DNA of 8,915 nucleotides from Sphingobacterium sp. (GTDB lineage Bacteria; Bacteroidota; Bacteroidia; SpSt-205): positions 1-8,915 of the forward strand of contig JAPYWM010000042.1 of assembly GCA_028276345.1 (NCBI GenBank), given 5' to 3'. Shown one piece after another: positions 1 to 7,723 of this stretch (the stretch's first letter is position 1; every line of letters starts with the position of its first letter). The position numbers and the translations under genes are program-made. The notes under the pieces are model-generated. The model searched no databases, was not told where the DNA came from, and saw only the letters and a program-made list of their open reading frames with translations.

Positions 1-481
1 CCCGCATGAGGGGGATAGCACAGAAGGCGCATTTACGGTTACACCCCTCGGAGATTTTGAGGTAGGCGTGGTGGCGGTATCCGCTACGCGCACGCTCTCC
101 CAGGAGATAACGGCGCAGGTCCCCCTGCAGGGTTTCAATGAGCTGCTCAAACGCCCCATGCGGGAAAAACCCATCTACCTCTGGCAGCTCCGCTCGGAGG
201 GTGTCGGGGTCGCGGCTGACGAGGCAGCCTACCACATACAGGGCTTTGACCTGGCCGGCTTTCTTAGCGTCTATGTAGTCGAAGATAGCCTGCACCGACT
301 CGCGCTTGGCCCGGTCAATGAAGCCGCACGTATTCAGAATAACGATGTCGGCGACTTGAAGCTCGGTAGAATGGGTGAGGGGATAGCGGCCATTCAGGGC
401 AGCAGCTAACCGCTCCGAGTCGAAGAGATTTTTGCTACAACCGAGCGTAGTGATGTGGAGGGTAGGCGGTCTATGGTGCAT
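1..481 (-). CDS. rimO: Ribosomal protein S12 methylthiotransferase RimO (5' part only)
   Basis: The reverse strand encodes the first 160 residues of a RimO/MiaB-type radical SAM methylthiotransferase; the 3' end lies beyond base 1. RimO adds a methylthio group to a conserved aspartate of ribosomal protein S12 in the cytoplasm. The N-terminal UPF0004 domain opens with TTLGCSKNLFDSERL and shows the three auxiliary-cluster cysteines C15, C52 (NTCGF) and C86 (VGCLVSRD). The radical SAM cluster motif CxxxCxxC is C147, C151 and C154 in EGCNRKCAFC, followed by AIPLMR. The GCSKN and FCAIPLMR wording points to RimO rather than MiaB. The ATG at 481-479 overlaps the end of mrdA by 11 nt (ATGCACCATAG), so translation is probably coupled; no Shine-Dalgarno is visible. 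The TRAM domain and the rest of the radical SAM barrel are outside the window. Confidence 0.95.
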   Translation of the reverse strand, partial: MHHRPPTLHITTLGCSKNLFDSERLAAALNGRYPLTHSTELQVADIVILNTCGFIDRAKRESVQAIFDYIDAKKAGQVKALYVVGCLVSRDPDTLRAELPEVDGFFPHGAFEQLIETLQGDLRRYLLGERARSGYRHHAYLKISEGCNRKCAFCAIPLMR

Positions 482-2306
482 GGCTCACGAAGGCAGGAAG
501 AAGCGGCGTGCGACAAATATACTCATAAAGCTGTGGGCGAGAGATGGTGCCTTTGAGGTATTTTTCGGCGACGAGGCTGGCGATAGGGGCGGCCCACGTG
601 GCTCCCCATCCGGCGTTTTCTACAATGACGGCGACAGCGATCTTGGGGTCATACCAAGGGGCAAATCCCACAAAGACAGAGTGGTCTTTGCCGTGGGGGT
701 TTTGGGCGGTGCCTGTTTTGCCGCAGAGGTCCAGCCCCGGCACATAAGCCGTGTACCCCGTCCCCGCCTCTACCGCTAAACGCATCCCCTGGATAATGGT
801 CTCAAAATGCACGGAGTCAATCGGCACTCGGATTGTGTCAAAGTGTACGAGATTTTCTGTCTTTTGGCCGGAAACGCCCTTGAAGAAGTGGGGCTGGATG
901 TAGTAGCCGCGATTGGCAATCAGGCACATGATGTTGGCCATTTGCAGGGGGGTCATGAGGACTTCGCCCTGGCCGATGCTATTGCTGACGATAGTGAAGG
1001 CATTCCAGCGGTTTTTGTAGATTTTATTGTAATAGCGGGAGGTGGGGAGGAAGCCCGGCTTTTCGGAGGGAATATCTACACCTAAGCGGCGGCCCACCCC
1101 ACAATAGAGCATGTAATCCCGCCAGGTGTCATAAGCTTCCTGGATAGTGCGGAAGCGGGGATGCATGAGGAAATCCACATAAACGGCAGCGAAGTAGGCG
1201 TTGCAGGAGTGCTGGATGGCACCAATCAGTTCCAAGGGCGCAGGATGGCTATGGCAGCCAGGCTTGCCGATCCCCCGGGGGAAGCCCCCCACACACCCGT
1301 ATACGGTCTGCGGGGTGAGGGTGCTCTCTTGCAGGGCAATGAGCGCATTCAGGAGCTTGAAGGTGGAGCCGGGCGGATACATGCCCTGCAAAAAGCGGTT
1401 GTAAAGGGGTAAGGTGGAGTCGGCCTGGAGTTTTTGCCAGTTTTTATCAAAGCCTTCGCCGGAGAAGAGATTAGGGTCGTAGGTGGGGGCGCTCACGGCG
1501 CAGAGGATTTCGCCGGTCTTAGGCTCCATGGCGACCAAGGCGCCAGCTTTGCCATAGAAGAGGCTTTCGGCAAACTGCTGGAGGGCTGCATCCACGGTGA
1601 TTAGAAGATCCTGGCCAGGAATCGGAGGAATATCCAGCGCCCCCTCTTTATAGGGGCTGATTTCCCGACCCATAGCATCTACGACGATGAAGCGATAGCC
1701 TTTTTTACCCCGCAGGAGAGGTTCGTACCAGCGTTCTAAGCCTGAGCGGCCGATAAGATTGCCCAGCGTGTAGAGGCCTTCGGAGGCGTCTATTTCGGTC
1801 TGGGTGACTTCGCCGAGATACCCCAGAAAGGGCGCTCCCACGGGATAGTTATACGCCCGGCTATACACCAGCGCCGGCGAGAAGCCGGTCAGGCGCCAGC
1901 TCTGCTCGGAAAAAGCGAGGAACTTCTCTAAGGGTACATACCGGCTGAAGAGACTGGCTTTGGTGGGGTTGTAAGCTACGGCCTGTACCAGTCGGGTGCG
2001 AATAACCTCAGGCGAAAGGTCTAAAACTTTCGCCACCTGTGACGTATCCAGGCCGGAAATCTGGCGAGGCGTTACCAAGATGTGGAAAAAGGGCTTGTTA
2101 TGGACCCATAAACGGCCATGGCGGTCTCGGATAATGCCCCGCGGAGGCACCACCTCCACCCGCCGAATCGTATTAAACTGGGCCTTTTCCCGGGCTTGAA
2201 GGTTGCTTAGCTGTAAGTATCCCAAGCGCCCCACATATAAAACCCCTATCCCCCCTATCACCAGGCGCACCACCCAGCTCCGATGAGAATCTACTCTATT
2301 TCGCAT
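471..2306 (-). CDS. mrdA: Penicillin-binding protein 2 (MrdA), elongasome transpeptidase
   Basis: Class B penicillin-binding protein, the DD-transpeptidase that cross-links peptidoglycan during cell elongation. It is anchored in the inner membrane with its catalytic domain in the periplasm. With the start used here it is 611 aa, a normal length for PBP2. A single N-terminal membrane segment (about residues 12-32) is followed by the PBP dimerisation domain with the PPRGIIRDRHG motif (about 54-64). The catalytic motifs are all present: STFK at 314-317 (nucleophile S314), SCN at 367-369 and KTGT at 530-533. The open frame reaches back to an ATG at 2330, but I chose the ATG at 2306 because it gives an 11-nt overlap with mreD (ATGCGAAATAG) and removes a short non-conserved leader. 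It follows mreBCD, its usual partners, and runs into rimO; rodA, its usual glycosyltransferase partner, is not seen next to it. Confidence 0.96.
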   Translation of the reverse strand: MRNRVDSHRSWVVRLVIGGIGVLYVGRLGYLQLSNLQAREKAQFNTIRRVEVVPPRGIIRDRHGRLWVHNKPFFHILVTPRQISGLDTSQVAKVLDLSPEVIRTRLVQAVAYNPTKASLFSRYVPLEKFLAFSEQSWRLTGFSPALVYSRAYNYPVGAPFLGYLGEVTQTEIDASEGLYTLGNLIGRSGLERWYEPLLRGKKGYRFIVVDAMGREISPYKEGALDIPPIPGQDLLITVDAALQQFAESLFYGKAGALVAMEPKTGEILCAVSAPTYDPNLFSGEGFDKNWQKLQADSTLPLYNRFLQGMYPPGSTFKLLNALIALQESTLTPQTVYGCVGGFPRGIGKPGCHSHPAPLELIGAIQHSCNAYFAAVYVDFLMHPRFRTIQEAYDTWRDYMLYCGVGRRLGVDIPSEKPGFLPTSRYYNKIYKNRWNAFTIVSNSIGQGEVLMTPLQMANIMCLIANRGYYIQPHFFKGVSGQKTENLVHFDTIRVPIDSVHFETIIQGMRLAVEAGTGYTAYVPGLDLCGKTGTAQNPHGKDHSVFVGFAPWYDPKIAVAVIVENAGWGATWAAPIASLVAEKYLKGTISRPQLYEYICRTPLLPAFVSHAP

Positions 2307-2790
2307 CACTCCGCCGGATAAAAATCGCAAAAATCACCAAAATCCCAAGAAACGAATAACTGGCGCTGAGGGGCGTCCACAGAATAGCTTTCCATGATAC
2401 TGTCTGCAGCAAGGAATAGCTCAGAAGGTACACTAAGCACAGGGGAAAGGCATACAGGGTCCATTCGCCCAGGCTAAAGGTTTCTGGGTGAGGAACTTCA
2501 TCAGGGCTCTGGAAAGGCCGGACAATTCGGGCCCAGAATCCCCGTAAAGCCCACACCCACAGTCCCGAAAACGCATGCGCTCCATACGGCGGAAAAAACA
2601 CATCTAGTACCAGCCCGAAAGCCAACCCCACCATGAGAGACAGCTCCGCCGCCCACGTAAAAGGCATCACCAGCCAGAAAATCACATACGGCTCAAACCG
2701 TACCCACGGCTGAATAGCGAGGGACATACCAGCAAAATACTGCACGATTGGCAAAGCCACAAAGAGCAGCACGACCTGATGGGTTTTCAT
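2296..2790 (-). CDS. mreD: Rod shape-determining protein MreD
   Basis: Small inner-membrane protein of 164 aa, the expected size for MreD, which works with MreC and MreB to position the elongation machinery. The sequence is almost entirely hydrophobic, with about five membrane segments, and has the family-like stretch GLAFGLVLDVFFPPYGAHAF near residues 71-90. An open frame extends upstream to 2952, but that part is the mreC gene read in another frame. The ATG at 2790-2788 gives a hydrophobic N-terminus (MKTHQVVLLFVALPIVQYF) and forms a 4-nt ATGA overlap with the mreC stop. Its 3' end overlaps the mrdA start by 11 nt. Sequence conservation in MreD is low, so the call rests on membrane topology, size and its position between mreC and mrdA. 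Confidence 0.9.
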   Translation of the reverse strand: MKTHQVVLLFVALPIVQYFAGMSLAIQPWVRFEPYVIFWLVMPFTWAAELSLMVGLAFGLVLDVFFPPYGAHAFSGLWVWALRGFWARIVRPFQSPDEVPHPETFSLGEWTLYAFPLCLVYLLSYSLLQTVSWKAILWTPLSASYSFLGILVIFAIFIRRSDAK

Positions 2791-3590
2791 GGGGAGGCGG
2801 GTTTCATGACGAAAAGTGATCCTAACTGAAACCAATCTAAGTAGGTTCGTACGATGAGGCGCTGGAAACCCTGAGCCGGTTCTGGTAGCGCCTGAACGAT
2901 GCGCCCTATACGCAGGCCGGCGGGGGCGAGGGTGCTTTGCGGGGCCGTCCATACCTCCTCTCCCACCTCTATGGGCGCATACAGGGGGACGTACAGGACC
3001 ACCACTTCATTGAAAGTGGGATGGTCTTTCCAGGTGGTAAGGCCCAGATAGCCGGAGCGGGCAGTTTGTACAGTCATCTGGACATTCTCGTGGAAGAGGG
3101 GCAAGACTTTGCTGTACGTGGCGGTGGTTTCGGCAATAAAGCCGACGAGTCCTCGAGCGCTGACTACGACCAGACCGGGATAAATCCCGGCCTCACTCCC
3201 CGCATCAATGAGGAGGTAGTTTTTCCGGGCGTGGAGGGTTTGGTACACCGCATGTACGGGGATGAACGCATAGGGCTTTGGCGGGTGAATGGTGCCCCAG
3301 ACATGAAGAGGCACCACCACTGGCCCTGTGGCCTCCATTTGAGTGCTTAGGGCTTCCAGTAGGTGGGCATTTTGTGCCTCCAGCTCGCGGTATAGACGCA
3401 TGGCAAGGAGGGGCTGCGAAACCCAATTCAATGCTCGATGAAGCGCCACTGTCCCTGCTTCCAGAAAAGACAACCACTCCTGACGGAGGCTCTCCACCGA
3501 GCGAATATACAAACTGAGGCTCAAAACCTGTAGAACTACCCAGAATAAAGCGACTCGGCCACGCCAGAGAAGCTCGAGTAGGGCTTGCAC
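2787..3590 (-). CDS. mreC: Rod shape-determining protein MreC
   Basis: Bitopic inner-membrane protein of 267 aa. Its periplasmic beta-rich domain binds and activates PBP2 in the elongasome. One membrane segment (about residues 12-29) is followed by a helical, probably coiled-coil stretch (about 60-86, with RLYRELEAQNAHLLEAL). The MreC beta domain covers about 92-262 and includes NYLLIDAGSEAGIYPGLVVV and a GLVGFI motif. The start codon is GTG at 3590-3588. It is the only reasonable start, since the codon two before it is the in-frame TAA of mreB. mreB and mreC are therefore in the same frame, separated only by TAA and GCT. The 3' end has an ATGA overlap with mreD. No Shine-Dalgarno is seen, so initiation may depend on ribosomes finishing mreB. 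Confidence 0.95.
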   Translation of the reverse strand: MQALLELLWRGRVALFWVVLQVLSLSLYIRSVESLRQEWLSFLEAGTVALHRALNWVSQPLLAMRLYRELEAQNAHLLEALSTQMEATGPVVVPLHVWGTIHPPKPYAFIPVHAVYQTLHARKNYLLIDAGSEAGIYPGLVVVSARGLVGFIAETTATYSKVLPLFHENVQMTVQTARSGYLGLTTWKDHPTFNEVVVLYVPLYAPIEVGEEVWTAPQSTLAPAGLRIGRIVQALPEPAQGFQRLIVRTYLDWFQLGSLFVMKPASP

Positions 3591-3593
3591 AGC

Positions 3594-4619
3594 TTAACTT
3601 TTCACCAGGAGAAAGTGGAATTTGCCTAAGTTTTGGAGGGCGTAGCTTGTGCCGCGCACGATGGCGCGCAGGGGGTCTTCGGCGATTTGGACGGGGAGGT
3701 GGGTTTGCTGCGAGATGCGTTTGTCGAGGCCCCGCAGGAGAGCCCCGCCGCCCGCCATGTGAATGCCATGTTCCACCAGGTCGGCAGCGATTTCCGGTGG
3801 GGTGGCAGCTAATGCCTGCATTACCGCCTCAATAATCTTGGAGATAGACTTATCCAGCGCGGCGACGATTTCCCGGTAGGAAACGGAGATGTGTCGGGGC
3901 GTACCGGTCATGATGTCTTTGCCGCGCACCTGCATATTAGGGGGCGGGTCGTCAATGTCTATGGTAGCGGCGCCGATTTCTATTTTAATCATTTCGGCGG
4001 TGCGCTCGCCGATCTGGAGGTTGTGGGTGCGGCGGACGTATTCCACGATGTCGGCGTTGAGTTCGTCGCCGGCGATGCGGATGCTCCGGTCGCAGACGAT
4101 ACCGCCCAGGGCGATGACGGCGATTTCGGTGGTGCCTCCCCCAATGTCTATCACCATTTGGCCTTCTGGGGCTTCGACGTCCAGGCCCATGCCGAGGGCA
4201 GCGGCCATCGGCTCGTGAATCAAGTAGGTTTCCCGGGCGCCGGCTCGCTCCGCAGAGTCCCGTACCGCCCGCTCCTCCACCTCTGTGATGCCGCTCGGAA
4301 TGCAAATCATCAGGCGGAGGTTGGGTTTCAGCAGCCGCCGATACCCCGGCACCTTTTCCAAAAAGCCGCGGATCATCGCCTCGGCAACCTTGAAATCCGC
4401 TATGACCCCCCCTCGCAACGGCCGCACCGTACGGATGTTCTTGTGGGTTTTCTCGTGCATGAGGAGGGCTTCCTGCCCTACAGCGATGACCTTGTCCTTC
4501 GTGGTGTCAATAGCGACGATAGAAGGCTCATCCACCACGACCTCCCCGTCTACCATGATAACGGTATTGGCTGTGCCCAGGTCAATGGCAATATCCTGTC
4601 TCAGAAGTAAGCCGAACAT
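3594..4619 (-). CDS. mreB: Rod shape-determining protein MreB (actin homologue)
   Basis: Cytoplasmic, membrane-associated bacterial actin that forms ATP-dependent filaments and steers lateral cell-wall synthesis. At 341 aa it is full length. Actin-fold ATP-binding motifs are intact: phosphate-1 loop DLGTANT (13-19), the connecting segment HEPMAAALG (135-143) with the likely catalytic glutamate E136, phosphate-2 loop DIGGGTTE (158-165), and the adenosine motif GGGALLRGLD (290-299). The N-terminus MFGLLLRQDIAIDLG is short and hydrophobic, typical for membrane association. The ATG at 4619-4617 lies 4 nt after the purH stop and is the first possible start after it. Nothing in the protein looks unusual. 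It heads the mreBCD-mrdA block but is not preceded by its own intergenic promoter region, so any independent promoter must lie inside purH. Confidence 0.98.
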   Translation of the reverse strand: MFGLLLRQDIAIDLGTANTVIMVDGEVVVDEPSIVAIDTTKDKVIAVGQEALLMHEKTHKNIRTVRPLRGGVIADFKVAEAMIRGFLEKVPGYRRLLKPNLRLMICIPSGITEVEERAVRDSAERAGARETYLIHEPMAAALGMGLDVEAPEGQMVIDIGGGTTEIAVIALGGIVCDRSIRIAGDELNADIVEYVRRTHNLQIGERTAEMIKIEIGAATIDIDDPPPNMQVRGKDIMTGTPRHISVSYREIVAALDKSISKIIEAVMQALAATPPEIAADLVEHGIHMAGGGALLRGLDKRISQQTHLPVQIAEDPLRAIVRGTSYALQNLGKFHFLLVKS

Positions 4620-4623
4620 ACGC

Positions 4624-6024
4624 TTAGTGTCTAAAATGGCGGTATGGCAAAAAGGTCAGGCAAATATCTAGCTTTTTGGCGGTTTGGGCGACGAGGTCTT
4701 GGTTTTTGCCGCCGGCGGGCGCGGCGATATGGCGGATGCCGGCAGCTGCCGATAGTTCAATGCTATCCGGAAAGGGGAAAAAGCCATCACTCACAAGCCA
4801 TGCCCGGTCTAAGGGTACCTGACGGGCTTGCGCTCGCTGAAGAGCCAGCCGAACCGCCTCTATCCGGCTCGTCTGCCCACCCGCCCCTGATAGGAGCTCC
4901 CCCTCCCGCACCACCACGACCGCATTAGAATACATCTGCCGGAGTATCCGTTCTGCCCACCGCAAAACCTCCTCCCCTTCGCTTTCGGCGGTGTCCGGCG
5001 TCTGCCAAAGAATCCCCCCTAACGCCGACCGCACTTCCCACTTAGCACGAGGATTATTCAGGGGAAGCCGCACGAGTGTGGTTTGCTTTTTATGATTGGC
5101 CACCCAAGCTACCGCCTCATCGGAAAAAGCCGGCGCGGCCAGTAGCTCTATAAAATGTCCCCGTGTAGCCTCTACCCAGCTTTTTTCAACGGGGAAGTTA
5201 CACACGACGATGCCGCCATAGGCGGCCATGGGGTCTGCAGCCAGGGCCTTCCGGTAGGCCTCGATAGGGTCTGCATCATAAGCCGCCCCACAAGGCTGCG
5301 TGTGTTTGAGAATTACACAGGCGGGCTTAGGCCAGCCGGAGACAATACGCAATCCCCCTTCTATGTCCAGGAGATTGTTGTACGAAAGGGCTTTCCCTAA
5401 GAGGACTTCGGGGAGGCGCCCCACAAAGACCGCTGTCTGGTGTGGGTTTTCGCCATAACGCAGATTGGGCGAAGCAGTTACCGGCACCTCCTGAAAGATC
5501 GCCTGGCTAATCATGGCATCATAGTGCGCCGTGAGCTGAAAGGCGGCTGCTGCATACACTTGCCGCTGCGGAAGCGGCGGCATACCCCCATGCACCGCTA
5601 AATCGTGGAGGGCTTTCTCATACCAGGCCGGGCCGGGAATCACCCACACCCGCTGGAAGTTTTTCGCTGCTGCCCGAATAAGGCTCACGCCGCCCACATC
5701 TATCAGCTCAATGTAGTCGGGCTCTTTCGCAGAGAAGGGGTATAGGTCCACCACGACGACATCCCACACGGGGTGGTCGGCGGGCAGGTCGGCAGGACTG
5801 ATAGCCAAGATGCCGGCGAAGATAGTCGGGTGGAGGGTCTTCACCCGGCCACCGAGGAGGGCCTCAAACCCCGTAAGCGTATCTAAGGCGTGGGTGGGTA
5901 GCCCTTCGGTGGCGAAGGCCTTCGCGGTGCCAGCAGAGGCCCAAAGCTCAGCCCCAAGCTCCTGAAAACGTCGCGCCAGGGGAAGAGCCCGGCCCTTATC
6001 CCAGACAGAAAATAGCACTCTCAT
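4624..6024 (-). CDS. purH: Bifunctional AICAR transformylase / IMP cyclohydrolase (PurH)
   Basis: Catalyses the last two steps of IMP synthesis: formyl transfer from 10-formyltetrahydrofolate to AICAR, then ring closure. The N-terminal MGS-like cyclohydrolase domain (1 to about 180) has FSVWDKG (5-11), GRVKTLHP (59-66, with K62), DLYPF (93-97) and RAAAKN (117-122). The transformylase domain (about 185-466) has LRYGENPHQ (188-196), the catalytic pair K240-H241 in KHTQPCGAA, YSNAVVV with N367, SDGFFPFPDS (412-421) and the C-terminal RHFRH. At 466 aa it is shorter than the roughly 500-530 aa usual for the family, and several normally strict positions differ: KTLHPTIFAGIL instead of KTLHPx[IV]H[GA]GIL, and FFPFPD instead of FFPFRD. 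The start at 6024-6022 forms an ATGA overlap with the upstream gene; an in-frame extension to 6177 is that gene's DNA. Identity is certain, full activity very probable. Confidence 0.96.
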   Translation of the reverse strand: MRVLFSVWDKGRALPLARRFQELGAELWASAGTAKAFATEGLPTHALDTLTGFEALLGGRVKTLHPTIFAGILAISPADLPADHPVWDVVVVDLYPFSAKEPDYIELIDVGGVSLIRAAAKNFQRVWVIPGPAWYEKALHDLAVHGGMPPLPQRQVYAAAAFQLTAHYDAMISQAIFQEVPVTASPNLRYGENPHQTAVFVGRLPEVLLGKALSYNNLLDIEGGLRIVSGWPKPACVILKHTQPCGAAYDADPIEAYRKALAADPMAAYGGIVVCNFPVEKSWVEATRGHFIELLAAPAFSDEAVAWVANHKKQTTLVRLPLNNPRAKWEVRSALGGILWQTPDTAESEGEEVLRWAERILRQMYSNAVVVVREGELLSGAGGQTSRIEAVRLALQRAQARQVPLDRAWLVSDGFFPFPDSIELSAAAGIRHIAAPAGGKNQDLVAQTAKKLDICLTFLPYRHFRH

Positions 6025-6671
6025 AGGACATGCGCAGGATTGCCGCCCACGGTTTGGCCAGGTCCCACATGGTCTAATACGACGCTGCCAGCCAAGACCT
6101 GGGCGCCTTTGCCAATCCGTACACCTGGGGTCAAAATCGCCCCCCGACCGATAATGGCATAGTTCTCTATGGTGCACCCTTCGCTGATCAGCGCGCCGCT
6201 GCCAATATTGACGAAGTCGGCGACCTCGGTACCCGGGCCCAGGGTGGCATTCGCCTCAATGACGACGTAGCCGCCGACTTTGACCTGGGGCCCCAAAACA
6301 ACATGGGGAAAGAGAATGACGCCGCCAGCCACATCGGCAGTACGGGCTTTGTACACAGAAGCATGGACTACCGGGCGGGCTGGCCACTTCACCCGCTCAA
6401 AGAGCTGCGTAGCCATTCGCTCCCGCTGCTCCGGCTCCGCCAGCGCAATCACATAATCCGCCTCCCGCCGAGCGATGATCTTCCACATGCGCGCCTGGGT
6501 GATCGGCGGCAAAATCGGTAGCTCCTCTGCCTCTCGGGCTTCCTTCTCTTTCGTCGGCGTAAAGCCATACACAAATCCCCCCTCATGCGCAATGAGGTCC
6601 GCCACCCAGATAGCCAGCGTAGAAGTGCCAATAATCAGCGTTCCGCCAGGCTTTATCTCGTCTTGACTCAT
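6021..6671 (-). CDS. NeuD/PglD-like acyltransferase homologue (left-handed beta-helix), possibly catalytically altered
   Basis: A 216-aa protein with the two-domain plan of the NeuD/PglD sugar O-/N-acyltransferase family: a Rossmann-like N-terminal domain (about 9-100, starting GGTLIIGTSTLAIWVADLI) and a C-terminal left-handed beta-helix of hexapeptide repeats (about 112-205), ending in GGNPAHVL, a typical family tail. Family members use acetyl-CoA to acylate nucleotide sugars or sialic acid in the cytoplasm. Two hallmarks differ here. The GxGGHG-type loop is GTSTLA, and the segment normally reading (D/E)H(D/E)C around the catalytic histidine aligns with GPGT (145-148); the later FVHI-type histidine is an asparagine (FVNI, 153-156). 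Substrate and activity are therefore open. It has ATGA overlaps at both ends, with the lipoprotein gene and with purH. No sugar or capsule genes are nearby. Confidence 0.8.
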   Translation of the reverse strand: MSQDEIKPGGTLIIGTSTLAIWVADLIAHEGGFVYGFTPTKEKEAREAEELPILPPITQARMWKIIARREADYVIALAEPEQRERMATQLFERVKWPARPVVHASVYKARTADVAGGVILFPHVVLGPQVKVGGYVVIEANATLGPGTEVADFVNIGSGALISEGCTIENYAIIGRGAILTPGVRIGKGAQVLAGSVVLDHVGPGQTVGGNPAHVL

Positions 6672-7723
6672 GGGTATCGCAAAAATTTAGCTGGGAAGAC
6701 GCCCACGTCTTGACGCTTTTCTATGGTTTTGTCGGGCCTTACCCAGATCACTTCGCCCTGCACCCCGCCCACTCGGGCATTGGCAATCAGCCACCGCTGC
6801 GAAGTGCTGTCAAACATAAACCCATACAGCAGGTGCTCAGCCGGTAGCCCCAGCCGCCCCTTAGAGAGAAAACCGTAGTCCACCTGGTTTGATGTCGGAT
6901 CGTACCGGGTGATACCAGAGTCTGTGAGCATATACACCGCATCGCCATACTGACTAAGCTGAAAGACGGACGTGATGAGGGGGACAGTACGCAAGATTTG
7001 GCCGGTGTGGGGGTCAATATGCGCCAAAAGCCCCTTTTGATCAGCGTAGTTGCCCCGACACCCGACGAGGATATCCCCATTGGGAAGCTGCAGAAGCGGC
7101 CCGGGATTTTCCACAGGTAGGGTCACGTAAAAGAGCACGCTGTCCCGCTCGGGATCAATGCAAGCCAGTTTGTTATTACGGGCGGGGTAGGCGTAGTTGC
7201 CACAGGAGACCCACACCCGTCCCTGCGCGGGTAGGAGGCTTTCCATGTAGTTTTCCACGGTGATGGGCGGCGACAAAAGCGTCAGCGTAGCAGGGTTTAG
7301 GCGATAAATTTTAGCATCCAGGAGGGAGTTGACGTAAGCTCTTTCTGACGAGAGGCGGAGAAATTCTCGCGGACTACTACCCAGCGGAAAGGAGAGTGTC
7401 CCTATCTGCTGGAAAGTCGGGAGTTGGATCTTGCGCAGGAGCCGGTCGCCGTTCATCACGATCCAAAGGGTATCCTGGTCGCGTACCCAGTGATTGGCTA
7501 CGTCGCCGAGCCGTTCGCCAACCGTCGCCTGAAAGATATCGGCTTGATACGCCGGGTCTATCCAGTCAATGCTGGCGTTACTGAGGGTCCACTGGCCTTC
7601 ATTCAGGACGAAGAGCCCCCGGTAAGCCGGCAAAGGCGCGGACTTGCTATTTTTCTCTACTTTTTTGCATGCTACTTGGAAAAGCGCAAAAACAAGCCAG
7701 GGAAAGCCGAGCAGTCGGTTCAT
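6668..7723 (-). CDS. DUF5074/YncE-like beta-propeller lipoprotein, BtuG-like candidate
   Basis: A 351-aa predicted envelope protein. The N-terminus is a lipoprotein-type signal, hydrophobic from L4 to A18 with C19 as the candidate lipidated cysteine (FQVACKK); the -3 position is glutamine, a weak lipobox. The rest reads as repeated beta-propeller blades: RGLFVLNEGQWTLSNASIDW (35-54), GERLGDVANHWV (69-80), RAYVNSLLDAKIYRLNP (128-144), GRVWVSCGN (168-176), NGDILVGCRGNYADQKGLLA (215-234) and DAVYMLTDSGITRYDP (261-276). This pattern matches Bacteroidota propeller lipoproteins annotated as DUF5074 or YncE-like, often encoded beside TonB-dependent receptors. BtuG, the surface cobalamin-binding partner of BtuB, has the same fold and context, so a ligand-capturing partner for the divergent receptor is a plausible inference. 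The ligand is not visible in the sequence. The ATG directly follows the upstream stop (TAAATG). Confidence 0.75.
   Translation of the reverse strand: MNRLLGFPWLVFALFQVACKKVEKNSKSAPLPAYRGLFVLNEGQWTLSNASIDWIDPAYQADIFQATVGERLGDVANHWVRDQDTLWIVMNGDRLLRKIQLPTFQQIGTLSFPLGSSPREFLRLSSERAYVNSLLDAKIYRLNPATLTLLSPPITVENYMESLLPAQGRVWVSCGNYAYPARNNKLACIDPERDSVLFYVTLPVENPGPLLQLPNGDILVGCRGNYADQKGLLAHIDPHTGQILRTVPLITSVFQLSQYGDAVYMLTDSGITRYDPTSNQVDYGFLSKGRLGLPAEHLLYGFMFDSTSQRWLIANARVGGVQGEVIWVRPDKTIEKRQDVGVFPAKFLRYP

Noticed and set aside
2791..2952. N-terminal extension of mreD to an earlier ATG
   Set aside because: The added polar, Arg/Pro-rich stretch is mreC read in another frame and does not fit a membrane protein start.
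3891..4610. Plus-strand open frame of 239 codons opposite mreB
   Set aside because: It lies entirely antisense to a clear full-length mreB and reads as low-complexity, family-free protein; a codon-bias shadow.
6025..6177. N-terminal extension of purH to an earlier ATG
   Set aside because: The added residues have no similarity to PurH and are the end of the acyltransferase-like gene read in another frame; the ATGA overlap start fits PurH exactly.
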